This document shows, piece after piece, positions 18,859 to 28,308 of a stretch of 29,018 nt of DNA. Both the position numbers and the translations under genes were made by a program. The stretch covers positions 1 to 29,018 of the IMG/VR virus record IMGVR_UViG_3300027971_000172; one strand, 5' to 3'. The notes below the pieces were generated by a model, which was given only the letters and a program-made list of their open reading frames with translations, had not been told where the DNA came from and made no database searches. This DNA is from a virus. The stretch's first letter is position 1. Every line of letters starts with the position of its first letter.

Positions 18859-21800
18859 TGGCCCGCCGCGAGATCGTTGGTGAAGCAGTTGTCAAGCTTT
18901 CCGCTGACACCAAGGGGTTTGTAGCCGAGCTTGAGGCGGCCAAGGCTAAGGCCGAATCAACGCTTCGAAACCTTGACGGCCGTCAGCGAATTCAGGTTGA
19001 CGTTGATGCTAATACAGCAGCGGCGCAGGCAAAGCTAGCGGCGTTAGCGACCGAGATTGAGCGTGTTCAAGGTTCCTACAAGTCTAAGTACGGTCGCGAT
19101 CAGTTCGATTCTTACGGCGCTAAGGCGCTTAGAGACGAGCTTGTCAGACTTCGAGCTGAGTACGACGCTGTTGACAGCTCGATTACCAGTTACATAGATC
19201 ACGTCAACGACGAGGCCGACGCTTACGATCGCGCTCGCATCGCTCGTAAGCGTCTTAGCGACTTAACTGATAAAGACCTCAACAGTAAGACGGCTCAGAG
19301 GACTGCTCAACTCACTGGCAATCTTAAGACGCTCGAGCAGCTCACGAGCGCGGAATGGGATCACGAGCAGCAGCGTCGTTCGATTGCGGCTGCCGAGATA
19401 AAAGATTCTAAGAGCCTTAATCAAGTCATGGAGACGTTGTCTAAGTCTCGTCGTAAAGAAATGCAGGATCGAATTGCGTCCGCCGGTGGATCATCGGCTT
19501 TCCTGCGGGCGATCGAAAAAGAGAACGCCGCTCTCCGTGAGCAGAACTCAGTTAGGCGCCTGCTGGGCATGGCTGAAATTGACAGTGACAACAGCGAGAG
19601 CGGCCGCAATAAGAGAGGCGGCATCTGGTCGATCTTGACTGCAGGTGGTTCAGGTTCGCCAATGGAAACCTTGATGAAGATCCTCAGGGAGCCAGTTAAG
19701 GTTGGCCCCTTCACAGCGTCAATTCGTGGTCTTACCATTGGTATGACCTACCTCGGTCACATCGCCGCGTCCGTAGTTGGCTCACTCGTTGCGATGGCCG
19801 GAACTGTCGGAGGCGCCCTAACTGGTGCGTTCACTGTCGGCATCGCGGGAGTAATGGGATTCGGGCAGGCGTTCCTTGGAGTCAGGGCAGTAATCGCCCC
19901 ATACGTCAAGGATCTTGAGCGCGCAAACCAAGCTACCGACGCTTACACCACCGCCGTTGCTAAGTACGGCAAGGGTTCCGACCAAGCCAAGGACGCGCAA
20001 ATCAGGCTGAACAGTGTTCTGGGTCAGATGGCGCCGACTGCTCGCGCCGCATTCAAGGACTACACTGCCGCCCAGCTCGAGTTCGCTAACCGCACCAAGG
20101 CCACTAAGCCAATGCTTGACCGGGCGCTGGCCTCTACCACCAAGACTTTCCGAGCTTTGGTTCCGAGTTTTGCTGACAACACTGTCAACACTGTTTCGAC
20201 TGTCGGCAGCAGTGTTGAGCAGGGTATGGGTTACCTGCGTCGCGAGGAGAAGGGCGGTAAGGGGTTCCTGAACACCACGTTTAAGAACGCAAACCTTGCC
20301 CTTGGCCCGCTGCTCGGCGGCATTGGCAGGCTCGCTGCCGCACTGGGCAACATCGGAGCGTCGGCGTCGCGTTACTTGCGGCCGCTTACTGTTTGGTTCG
20401 ATCGGGCAATGAAGTCATTTCTTGGTTCGACGAACAACAAGACTGGGCTGAACCGCACGATTGATGGCCTTGTTAGAGATTTCAAGTCGGTCGGCCGCAC
20501 GATCGGTGCCGCCACTAACTTGCTGCTTGATTTCTTTGGAGCCGGGCGCGGCGCCGGGCGAGGACTCTTTGACAGTTTGACTGGCGTCTTTAACAAGTGG
20601 GACAAGTTCATCACGTCCACTAAGGGTCGCAACACAGTTCAGAACTTCTTTAATGGCGCTGCCGAGGGTGGCAAGCTGCTTGCAAATGTGATTCGGTCGA
20701 TTGGCCAGTTCTTTGTTTTGATCACAACGGTTACGGCACCGTTGGCTATTGGACTTGCGAAAGTCAGCGAGTTTTTCCTGCGAATTGCCGGTCAGGCAAT
20801 GAAGATCGATGGCGTGACGAGGGCATTGCAGTCGATGGCGGTCGGTGCCACGTTTGCACTGGCAGCGTTTAAGTCCGGTGTCGCCATTGCAGCGATTGGT
20901 TCGCTGATTGCAAAAATTGGTGGGGCCATTACGGCGTTGCGAAACCTTCGGATGGCTGCGGTTCTTGCGTGGGCCGCCTCGACCGGCGGTATGTCGATCC
21001 TTATCGGCGGCCTTGTCACGCTTGGTGCCTATCTGCTTAGTTCCAAGAGTAAGTCCGACACTTTGAAGGACTCTTTGAAGAAGCTGAAGACTGAGGCCAA
21101 GGAGCTGGGCGAGGCGTTGTCTGACAAGTCTTACCAGCGGTCAATGAACGCGCTTCAAATTAAGTCGAACAATCAGCAGCTCAAGGGACTTAAGCCGAAC
21201 TCAGTTGAAGCTCAGATGCTTCGACTCGAGAACGATCGTCTTCGCGGAGATAACAAAAAGCTCGACGCTGAAATTCTGTCTACCCGCTCCAAGTTGCAGG
21301 CTAACGCTAAGGGACAGACGCGCAACAGGGAAGAGTCAGCTAACGACAGTTTCGAGAAGACGGTTACTGCGAGGCGCGCAGGGCGAGCCGGGCGTAATCT
21401 GCTTACCGACCCTGAGTATGTTGCAAGGGCAAACGCGCAGCTTGAGAAGAACCTCAGATTGCAGCAGCAGGCGCGAGATTTTGAAGGCGGTCAGGCCATA
21501 GCAAGTCAGCGTCTGCTCACTTCAGATCAAGGCGGGCTGGCACAGACCACGTCGATCAAGTTGCAGCAGGCAATCGGCAAGGCAATTAGAGCTGGCGCCA
21601 AGAAGCAAGCAATCGAAATTGCCCTGAATGGCAAGCTCAACGAGCGTCAGATGATCCGGGAGCTTAACCGGATCCCTGCTGTCAGGCGGCTTTCAATACA
21701 GGTTGAGACGTCACCAATACGCGCTGGAAAAGTCTTTGATGCCTTCCGTCAACTGCCGGGCGCTAGTCGAGCAGAGGGCGGGGTCAACTACGGCACGATG

Positions 21801-23123
21801 GCTGCCGCTTCCGGCTACGACAAGGCCACGGCGCTCGGTAAAGCAATGGGCCGACCGAGGCGCGCAGCGATGGGCCGATTCAACGAGCCAACCCTGTTGG
21901 TTGGCGAAGAGAACGTACCTGAGTACGTCATCGCGACCAATCCAGCGTACCGGTCGCAGAATAAGCGTTATCTCGCGGCGGCCGCCAAGGCGCTTGGAAT
22001 GGGCGTGTGGGACAGCTCGGGACTGACTTACGCTGCTGTTGGCCGCTCGCCCGCCGGAGTTACTAGCGCCGCAATCTTTGACGAGGTTGCTCTTCGATCA
22101 GACATTGAGGCCGGGAAAGTAAAGAATAAGTCTCAACGAGACATTTACAACCCCCTCTACAAGAAGAGTCAGCGCCAGCCTCTTACGACTGCTGAGCGCC
22201 GCAGAGCGGAGAAAGCACTTGGCGAGATTAACAAGGTAAACAATAGCTTTGCGTCCGGTGACCTTTTCTGGGCGCGCCGCGCCCTCGCGGTTGCAGATAA
22301 AATCAGTAGCCACTCAGACAGGGCGGACACGCTTAGTACGCTCATGTCTCGCGCAAAGAACAAGGGCGACGCAAAGGGATTTCATAAGTACCGTAACGAG
22401 CGCACGGCCGAACTTGAGTGGCTGATTGCCCAATACCGGATTGCTCTTCCGGGCGCTAACCCAAAGCGCAAGGCTGCGATCAACAAGGCCATCGCAGGCT
22501 GGCAAACCGACATTCAGTCCAACAACATGGACGAGTTTCAAGTCACCGGCGGCAAGCAAAAGCGTGTCGAGGATCAAACATCGGCGCTTAGGGAGAAGCT
22601 TAACCTTGACTCGCTTCGTCGTGACCCCAAGGCTTTCAAGAAGGACAAGGCTGCGCTTGACAAGTTGCTGCGGCAGTCATTGGCGTTTTATCGTGAGGCG
22701 CTTAAGGGAGCGTCCGCCTACGAAAAGCCCAACTTGCAGAGCAAGATTTACGGGCTTGAATCAGAGATCATCAACAACCGCAACAATGCCTACACTGACC
22801 CGGTTGCCGAAGCGTCCCTGCAGGCCAAGCTTGAGCGCAGTAACGCTCTATTGACCTCGGCGCGTAACGAGGCTGCGATTAGCACAGCGTTCTCTAACGT
22901 CGCTGGCTCGATGATGTATGACAGCGAATCGATTGCTGCTGGCGGTCCCGGCGGCTCAAGTTATTTCAGCGGACGCGGCGGCCGCACCACGAATCCTGTT
23001 GTGGTTAACATCAACACTCTGCATCCGGGCGATCCAAACACGTTGTCTGCTGTGGCATCGGCAGCTACCGGCGGACTTGATTTGCAGGGTACCGTCACTA
23101 GCCCGCGTAGTCTGGTGGGTTAA
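18858..23123 (+). CDS. Tape measure protein, 1421 aa
   Basis: Longest gene in the window; sets tail length and is ejected with DNA. The N-terminus is coiled coil (VVKLSADTKGFVAELEAAKA, later LAALATEIERV). Hydrophobic segments at about residues 290-350 (GLTIGMTYLGHIAASVVGSL and following), 618-640, 660-690 and 699-728 are membrane-active regions usual for tape measures. A conserved block near residues 1003-1030, FNEPTLLVGEENVPEYVIA then NPAYR, is a typical C-terminal tape measure motif, and about 390 further residues of charged helices follow. By the usual rule of roughly 1.5 angstrom per residue the tail would be near 210 nm. No lysozyme or peptidase motif seen. Confidence 0.93.
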   Translation: MARREIVGEAVVKLSADTKGFVAELEAAKAKAESTLRNLDGRQRIQVDVDANTAAAQAKLAALATEIERVQGSYKSKYGRDQFDSYGAKALRDELVRLRAEYDAVDSSITSYIDHVNDEADAYDRARIARKRLSDLTDKDLNSKTAQRTAQLTGNLKTLEQLTSAEWDHEQQRRSIAAAEIKDSKSLNQVMETLSKSRRKEMQDRIASAGGSSAFLRAIEKENAALREQNSVRRLLGMAEIDSDNSESGRNKRGGIWSILTAGGSGSPMETLMKILREPVKVGPFTASIRGLTIGMTYLGHIAASVVGSLVAMAGTVGGALTGAFTVGIAGVMGFGQAFLGVRAVIAPYVKDLERANQATDAYTTAVAKYGKGSDQAKDAQIRLNSVLGQMAPTARAAFKDYTAAQLEFANRTKATKPMLDRALASTTKTFRALVPSFADNTVNTVSTVGSSVEQGMGYLRREEKGGKGFLNTTFKNANLALGPLLGGIGRLAAALGNIGASASRYLRPLTVWFDRAMKSFLGSTNNKTGLNRTIDGLVRDFKSVGRTIGAATNLLLDFFGAGRGAGRGLFDSLTGVFNKWDKFITSTKGRNTVQNFFNGAAEGGKLLANVIRSIGQFFVLITTVTAPLAIGLAKVSEFFLRIAGQAMKIDGVTRALQSMAVGATFALAAFKSGVAIAAIGSLIAKIGGAITALRNLRMAAVLAWAASTGGMSILIGGLVTLGAYLLSSKSKSDTLKDSLKKLKTEAKELGEALSDKSYQRSMNALQIKSNNQQLKGLKPNSVEAQMLRLENDRLRGDNKKLDAEILSTRSKLQANAKGQTRNREESANDSFEKTVTARRAGRAGRNLLTDPEYVARANAQLEKNLRLQQQARDFEGGQAIASQRLLTSDQGGLAQTTSIKLQQAIGKAIRAGAKKQAIEIALNGKLNERQMIRELNRIPAVRRLSIQVETSPIRAGKVFDAFRQLPGASRAEGGVNYGTMAAASGYDKATALGKAMGRPRRAAMGRFNEPTLLVGEENVPEYVIATNPAYRSQNKRYLAAAAKALGMGVWDSSGLTYAAVGRSPAGVTSAAIFDEVALRSDIEAGKVKNKSQRDIYNPLYKKSQRQPLTTAERRRAEKALGEINKVNNSFASGDLFWARRALAVADKISSHSDRADTLSTLMSRAKNKGDAKGFHKYRNERTAELEWLIAQYRIALPGANPKRKAAINKAIAGWQTDIQSNNMDEFQVTGGKQKRVEDQTSALREKLNLDSLRRDPKAFKKDKAALDKLLRQSLAFYREALKGASAYEKPNLQSKIYGLESEIINNRNNAYTDPVAEASLQAKLERSNALLTSARNEAAISTAFSNVAGSMMYDSESIAAGGPGGSSYFSGRGGRTTNPVVVNINTLHPGDPNTLSAVASAATGGLDLQGTVTSPRSLVG

Positions 23124-24625
23124 TGGCGGACGTACTGCAAATTGTTACCCTCAGTGCAGGTGGCACTACGGCCTCATCAGTAACCGGCGGCGACCTTAAC
23201 GGGACTGACTGGAGTCTCGTCAGGGACACGCTGAAGCTGGTCCCGGGTCAGCGTAATCAGCAGTTCGCTGACACGAATCGGCGCTACGGCGGATCGGTCC
23301 TTGCCGCTGAGACTCACGCGAATGGCACGGTGACCGCCAGCTTGATTTACGCCGGGTCTTCCGCTAATGCGGCTGTCACCAAGTGGGAGCAGCTTCTCGG
23401 CATTCTTGAAGACACTGACAAGGATTACTACTTGAAGTGGCAGCCCGAGAACGCAACAAACGCCGTGTACTACCAGATCAAGGGGCCAGCTAGCTGGCAG
23501 GCAAATTACCGCTGGATCGAGTTCAGTCAGAATAAGTCAATTGTCTTCGAGGTGTCATGGCCGATCGGCCCGCTGGGCAGGGGCTTGAGTCAACAGATTT
23601 CTGCGCTGTCGACGACTACCTATCCGGCTAGTGCGGACGTCTCAGTAACTGCGGGTACAGCGCCCGGACTACTGGACTTGCAGTTCAACACTTCAACGGC
23701 CGCTAACTGGATGCTTGCTAGTTGGTCAACTGTTGGTACTCCACAGTCAAACACACGCGGGCCGTTTGGTGCCTTGGCGTTGACCAACAGCGGCGGCACC
23801 GCTTACGCTACTGGGGTTAGTGTGTCGGGTACGAGCTTTGGGTTCGCGGCGGAATCATCGACCACACTGGTTGGCGGCAAGGTGCGCGTCGCTACCCCGA
23901 CTGCGTCGACGTACACCGTCAACGTCGACCTCGACCCTTCAACCTTGAAACGCGACTCTTTCAACGGCAACGACGTAAGCCTTGAAGTCTGGGCGCGAAT
24001 GAAAGTCGCGTCCGACCACATTCCTACAACCACCACGTCGCTGGCTCCAACTGCAGGCACCAATTTCGGTGACGCTCGCTACACCGCAGAGTACGGCACC
24101 GCAGGGAAGCTACTGACCAAACCATCGTCTGGCAGCAACTGGTACTTCTACAGGCTTGGGACCGTTCCTGCGTACGTTGATCCGTCAAGCAGCCCGGCCG
24201 CTTGGCGCCTCAGTATCGCAACAGCTTTTTCGGCGGCGTCCTCAAACGAGTTTGCAATCGACTACGTCTGCGTCGTGCCAGCACGGCAGCGGGCATTGTC
24301 ACCTACCGCAAAGACACCTAACAGTTCGTACCCAGTCTTTATTCCGTCAAGCAGCGGCACCGCAAAGATCATCCGCTCGAACTTGACCGGCTGGATGAAA
24401 AGCAACGGCGGCACTAACGATTACACTGCGGCCGGGTACTTCCCTGATTCTGGGCTTGGCGGTCAGCTCTTGGAAGTTCCGGCAGCGTCAAGCTTCAAGC
24501 TTTTCCTTAAGCCGTCGGCGGCTGTGCCTGATGATCCGGAGGCCACTAACGTCGACACTGTCAGTCAATCCCTGACTGTCAGCGGCTGGTACACCCCGCG
24601 TTACTACCTCGCTAGGGGAGCCTGA
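23123..24625 (+). CDS. Distal tail/minor tail protein, 500 aa
   Basis: Directly after the tape measure (TAATG overlap). The N-terminal domain (about residues 1-160) has SLVRDTLKLVPGQRNQQFAD, YGGSVLAAETHANGTVTASL, KWEQLLGILEDTDKDYYLKW and WIEFSQNKSIVFEVSWPIGP, resembling distal tail proteins that cap the tail tube. The rest is beta-rich with a likely carbohydrate-binding-like sandwich (FNTSTAANWMLASWSTVG, YTVNVDLDPST, FAIDYVCVVPA). Probably binds the hub encoded next. Family by position and pattern. Confidence 0.8.
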   Translation: MADVLQIVTLSAGGTTASSVTGGDLNGTDWSLVRDTLKLVPGQRNQQFADTNRRYGGSVLAAETHANGTVTASLIYAGSSANAAVTKWEQLLGILEDTDKDYYLKWQPENATNAVYYQIKGPASWQANYRWIEFSQNKSIVFEVSWPIGPLGRGLSQQISALSTTTYPASADVSVTAGTAPGLLDLQFNTSTAANWMLASWSTVGTPQSNTRGPFGALALTNSGGTAYATGVSVSGTSFGFAAESSTTLVGGKVRVATPTASTYTVNVDLDPSTLKRDSFNGNDVSLEVWARMKVASDHIPTTTTSLAPTAGTNFGDARYTAEYGTAGKLLTKPSSGSNWYFYRLGTVPAYVDPSSSPAAWRLSIATAFSAASSNEFAIDYVCVVPARQRALSPTAKTPNSSYPVFIPSSSGTAKIIRSNLTGWMKSNGGTNDYTAAGYFPDSGLGGQLLEVPAASSFKLFLKPSAAVPDDPEATNVDTVSQSLTVSGWYTPRYYLARGA

Positions 24626-27204
24626 TGCAGACCGCTGACGCGGTGGTTCGCCTTCAGGCAATGGACGGAGCGTGGGAGACTTGCGGCGTTGATCGCCGCG
24701 CTGGAATCTCGCCTGAGGGAATCCAGCTTTCCTCTAACGACTGGGGGAATGACACCGCAAGCTTTACCTTGCGCCGCACTCCGAGCGCCCTGTGGCCCGA
24801 CCTTGCTGCGTTTACTCCAGTCGAGATCGAGATTGCTGGCGTCACTGTTTGGGAAGGGTTTATCTCGCAGACTCCGACTACGGACGCCGACGGCGGCAGC
24901 GTCAACGTGCAATGCAAGGGCTGGCAGTATCACCTTGACGATGACTCGGTTGAAAAGACTTGGGTGCATTCGCGCCTTGCTGATTGGCAGGAGCCTAAGA
25001 ACTTTCAGACGACTAGCCTTACGGCGTTCCCGTTTGGCTCGACAGTGCAGGCCAGTGAGGGCGTGGTTACAGTCGGCTGGGCAAAGGGCAGCACAATTCA
25101 AGCCAACACTTACGCTGCCGTGCTGCTGGATCTCGGCCCCGAAGCCAACGCTCAACAGATTGCCGTGAGTTGGGTTGTGCCATCAGGCGGTAACTACTCA
25201 ACAAGCGACAACATGAAAGTAGTAGCTCGGAGTTCTGATTCGCTTAAAACGATTCACGTTGATAGCGCCCCGACTACACCTCAAAGCAGCGCGTGGCCGC
25301 AGGCGATGGGAGCCGTCGGAACTGGTAGTAGCGCCTACGGCACGTTTGCAAACCCCAGCAGGTATGTGCTGCTCGGCGTTCAGTTTGTCGGCGGCACTAA
25401 CACGATTACCTCAGATTTCTTGGTGCAGTTCACGGCTATTCAAGTGTTTACCTCAAGTCCTAACCGATGGGCTGGAACGGTCACTTCGACTAACGGTTCG
25501 GTTAGCGCCACCTACACCACTACTAGCGGCACACTTACTGCTGGCATGCAAATTAGCGCGATCGGGGTTCGAGCTGGCACGACAGCATTGGTTGTCAGTG
25601 GTTCAAACGTCACCCTCAGTGTTCCAGCTACCGGGGCAACATCGGCGTCAGCCACCGGCCTTGTCAATGGTGTTGTTGCCAGCGAAGTAGTAAACGACGT
25701 GATTGAGTACGCTCCTTTGCTGGACCAGAGCGGCACCTATGTTTACCCGACGAAGTTCGCAGTGCCGCACCTCGCAGCCGAGGGCGGCGGCCGCAGCCCA
25801 CGCGAGTACATCACTGCCGTCAACTCGTACCACAACTACGTCAGCAAAGTCGGTCCCGGACGTAAGTTTATTTTTTCTCCGCGCCCGGCTACCCCATCAA
25901 CGGTTGTCGGCAACTGGGGTGGCTCCGCGTTTTCTGACGCCTCCGCTAACTCAGGAGATGAGATTTACAGCAAGGTTGTCGTTGAAGGCACTGGGCCAAA
26001 TGGACAGGCAGTGAGGTCTCCCCGCTACGCTGGGGCCACTGCGGATGGTGCGATGATGGTTTCTGACATTACGTCAGCGACAGTAGCCAACCCTGACTTT
26101 GAGGCCAACGCCAACAACTGGTACAGGTCCCCAAATTATTGGCTGGTAGCGTCAGGTTTTCCCGGCGGCTTTGTTCGCCAAAACAACACGCTCCTCGCCG
26201 GGTCTTACACAGCCCAGTGGCAGCCGCCGCCGCTTGACTCAAGTGTTGGCAACACGCACCTTACGGGGTCTTTGAAAGCCGGGTACACCTTCAAGGCTGG
26301 CACCGCCTACATCTTGAGCATGCTTGTTCAGCCTGACGTTGACGGGCATTTTCCAACTGTGCGCTTCGGTGATCTCGCCAACTCAGGCAATTACGGGACG
26401 ACGTGGGCAAAAACAACGAGTGGTGATCAGCAAATTCGGCAAGTGTCAGTTGCTTGGGTTCCAAAAGTCGACACTGTGAGTACAGCCGTTGTTGAAACTA
26501 CGATCACTCAAGCCTCGACAAGCAATCAAATCAAGGTCGCATCAACAGCGGGTATTTCAGTCGGACAGTGGGTTGTCGCTAATGGCGTCCCAACTAAGGC
26601 GTTAGTCACGGCCGTCAATACTGGTACTTCACTGGTCACGTTGAGCGCCACTGTGTCGGTGCCTGCAGGCTACGTTTCGAGCGGCTACAACGCTGTTTAC
26701 TTTGGCAACGTCGCAATCCGCCTGTACGACAACAACATTGTTACAGAGACCGTGACTGGCAACATCTACTTTGACTCAGTCACCGTCGGCGTCAGTCGAT
26801 CAACCATGCCAGACAGGCGTGGCTTTACTCGCACTAAGCGGCTTCGCCTCGACGCCTCAACCACCGACTCGGCGGCAGCTCAGATCGGTGACGTGTTTCT
26901 CGCGGCGCACATGGCAACCCCTTTGAAGGGTGACTTGACAGTTACTAGCGGCGGCGTCCGTGACTACTTTACTGGCGCCTCGCTGCACCCGTCACAGCTA
27001 CTGCTAAAGACCTCCGAACTGATTCATTTCTCAAACCGCGTCGACCCCGACTCGGGCGCGTACGGCAGGGACGGGATCATCGCAGGCGTCAGCTACGATC
27101 ACTCAAATCAGTCAGCTCAAGTGTCGATCGACAACCAACGAAACAGGTTTGAAAAATTCCTGTCCAGACTGGCCGTAGTGACTAATAGCAAGCTCGGTCG
27201 CTGA
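24625..27204 (+). CDS. Tail hub/minor tail protein with beta inserts, 859 aa
   Basis: N-terminus matches a tail-tip hub domain: GISPEGIQLSSNDWGND, ASFTLRRTPSALWPDL, PVEIEIAGVTVWEGFI and VNVQCKGWQYHLDDD. A central segment resumes hub-like sequence (YVYPTKFAVPHLAAEGGGRSP then YITAVNSYHNYV), and the C-terminal part includes HLTGSLKAGYTFKAGTAYIL, a carbohydrate-binding-like sandwich, and DGIIAGVSYDHSNQSAQVSI. Inserted modules at residues about 281-345 (TYTTTSGTLTAGMQISAIG) and 622-690 (ASTAGISVGQWVVANGVP) are related in layout. Starts by TGATG overlap. Likely involved in host recognition at the tail tip. Confidence 0.8.
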   Translation: MQTADAVVRLQAMDGAWETCGVDRRAGISPEGIQLSSNDWGNDTASFTLRRTPSALWPDLAAFTPVEIEIAGVTVWEGFISQTPTTDADGGSVNVQCKGWQYHLDDDSVEKTWVHSRLADWQEPKNFQTTSLTAFPFGSTVQASEGVVTVGWAKGSTIQANTYAAVLLDLGPEANAQQIAVSWVVPSGGNYSTSDNMKVVARSSDSLKTIHVDSAPTTPQSSAWPQAMGAVGTGSSAYGTFANPSRYVLLGVQFVGGTNTITSDFLVQFTAIQVFTSSPNRWAGTVTSTNGSVSATYTTTSGTLTAGMQISAIGVRAGTTALVVSGSNVTLSVPATGATSASATGLVNGVVASEVVNDVIEYAPLLDQSGTYVYPTKFAVPHLAAEGGGRSPREYITAVNSYHNYVSKVGPGRKFIFSPRPATPSTVVGNWGGSAFSDASANSGDEIYSKVVVEGTGPNGQAVRSPRYAGATADGAMMVSDITSATVANPDFEANANNWYRSPNYWLVASGFPGGFVRQNNTLLAGSYTAQWQPPPLDSSVGNTHLTGSLKAGYTFKAGTAYILSMLVQPDVDGHFPTVRFGDLANSGNYGTTWAKTTSGDQQIRQVSVAWVPKVDTVSTAVVETTITQASTSNQIKVASTAGISVGQWVVANGVPTKALVTAVNTGTSLVTLSATVSVPAGYVSSGYNAVYFGNVAIRLYDNNIVTETVTGNIYFDSVTVGVSRSTMPDRRGFTRTKRLRLDASTTDSAAAQIGDVFLAAHMATPLKGDLTVTSGGVRDYFTGASLHPSQLLLKTSELIHFSNRVDPDSGAYGRDGIIAGVSYDHSNQSAQVSIDNQRNRFEKFLSRLAVVTNSKLGR

Positions 27205-27222
27205 CAGACCCCAGCGTAGTCT
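27202..27222 (+). promoter_or_regulatory. Late-promoter motif before endolysin
   Basis: TGACAG, nine bases, TAGTCT, then seven bases to ATG; no ribosome site. Overlaps the stop codon of the hub gene. Confidence 0.62.
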
Positions 27223-27229
27223 GGGTTGT

Positions 27230-27901
27230 ATGCCTAATCCAAAAGATGAGCTTAAAGCTCACGAGGATCGCGCCAAGCGCGCTAGATCCAACATCGCGAA
27301 GTTCAAGCGCCTCATGGCGCACAACGCACTGGTGCTGAAGCTCGAGCAGCAGCGCGCCGCCCGAGTCAAGAAAAAGATCGCTAACACTGGCGAAAGGTCC
27401 GCTGCAGTTAAGTGGGCGCTGTCAACCGTTGGTGTTGTTGAGTCACCACCGTTCTCCAACCAAGGCCCCCGAATCACTAAGTGGGCTAGCCTCTGCGGTT
27501 ACCCCGGCGGCGGCGTTCCATGGTGTCAAGTCTTTTGTGCCACCTCAGCGTACGTCGGCAGCAGCCATCGGATCAACCCTGCTGATGTCGGTGGTTACAC
27601 CGTGTCGGTCGTTGACCGCGCTACTCGCCACGCAAAAATGGGTGGCGTTGACGGCTGGAAGAAGATTAAGTTGTCAGAGTGCAAGCCCGGCGACTGGGTT
27701 TACTTTAAGTTCACTCCCGGCGGCGACTCAGTTCAACACGTCGGAATTTTCCTGAAGTCAAACGGGTCATCGGTGACCTGCGTTGAAGGTAATACCGCCA
27801 GAGGTAACGGCGGCGATCAAGCAAACGGCGGCGGCGTCTTTGTCCGTACTCGATCGCTTGACGTTGTTGCCGCTTGCGTCCGCGTTCCCTACAAGGACTA
27901 A
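27230..27901 (+). CDS. Endolysin with C-terminal CHAP domain, 223 aa
   Basis: Residues 1-55 are a basic helical region (ELKAHEDRAKRARSNIAKF and on), possibly a wall- or oligomer-binding coiled coil. From about residue 58 the sequence is a CHAP (NlpC/P60-like) cysteine amidase/peptidase that cuts peptidoglycan: VPWCQVFCATSAYVG with nucleophile Cys99, CKPGDWVYF, SVQHVGIFL with His170, and CVEGNT with Glu186/Asn188 as third polar residue. No signal peptide, so export needs the holin encoded next. The promoter motif TGACAG-N9-TAGTCT ends seven bases before ATG, and no ribosome site is present: a leaderless lysis unit. Confidence 0.9.
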   Translation: MPNPKDELKAHEDRAKRARSNIAKFKRLMAHNALVLKLEQQRAARVKKKIANTGERSAAVKWALSTVGVVESPPFSNQGPRITKWASLCGYPGGGVPWCQVFCATSAYVGSSHRINPADVGGYTVSVVDRATRHAKMGGVDGWKKIKLSECKPGDWVYFKFTPGGDSVQHVGIFLKSNGSSVTCVEGNTARGNGGDQANGGGVFVRTRSLDVVAACVRVPYKD

Positions 27902-27905
27902 TCAC

Positions 27906-28082
27906 ATGAATAGCAAAGCCCTTACCAGCACAATTCAAGGAATAGCAGCCAGCGTCTTGACGGCGCTTGTCACGTTCAAGGTACTCGACGCCGGGTCGGC
28001 TAACGCCCTCGCAGGTGTCGCAGTGAGCTTGGCCCCACTGGTCGCTGCAGTCGCGATCCGGTCAGCTCGTAAACCCAAGTAA
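27906..28082 (+). CDS. Holin, 58 aa, two TM segments
   Basis: The start at 27906 is preceded by AAGGA with an eight-base spacer, five bases after the endolysin stop. The protein has two hydrophobic segments, about residues 8-26 (STIQGIAASVLTALVTFKV) and 32-51 (ANALAGVAVSLAPLVAAVAI), with a basic tail (RSARKPK). Size, topology and location behind an endolysin make a small holin the best call. Followed at once by the strong terminator at 28089-28124. Confidence 0.83.
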   Translation: MNSKALTSTIQGIAASVLTALVTFKVLDAGSANALAGVAVSLAPLVAAVAIRSARKPK

Positions 28083-28088
28083 AACGTA

Positions 28089-28124
28089 CGCCCCCGGCGC
28101 CTTACTGGCCGCCGGGGGCGTTTT
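28089..28124 (+). terminator. Intrinsic terminator after holin
   Basis: Perfect ten-pair stem CGCCCCCGGC/GCCGGGGGCG with a 12-base loop, followed by TTTT. Begins six bases after the holin stop. A TTTT also lies a few bases beyond the stem on the minus strand, so it may act both ways. Confidence 0.88.
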
Positions 28125-28197
28125 CGTTAGCGGGACAACCGGGGTCTGGTTTTGTTTACATACCCGCTAACGCAACAGCAACGTATCAAAAAAGTAG

Positions 28198-28232
28198 GAG
28201 GCCCGCACGGGTGTCCATTCCCGGCGGGCCTC
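28198..28232 (-). terminator. Intrinsic terminator for the leftward terminase transcript
   Basis: Nine-pair stem GAGGCCCGC/GCGGGCCTC extended by an inner CGGG/CCCG pair, followed on the minus strand by CTACTTTTTTG. It lies 77 bases after the terminase stop. The bases between (28233-28308) hold no gene. Confidence 0.83.
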
Positions 28233-28308
28233 TCTTGCCAGTCTCCGGTGTCCGGGCCATCGACTGACGTAGGAATTACGGTAACACACTTTCCGTCCGG
28301 TGGGTACG

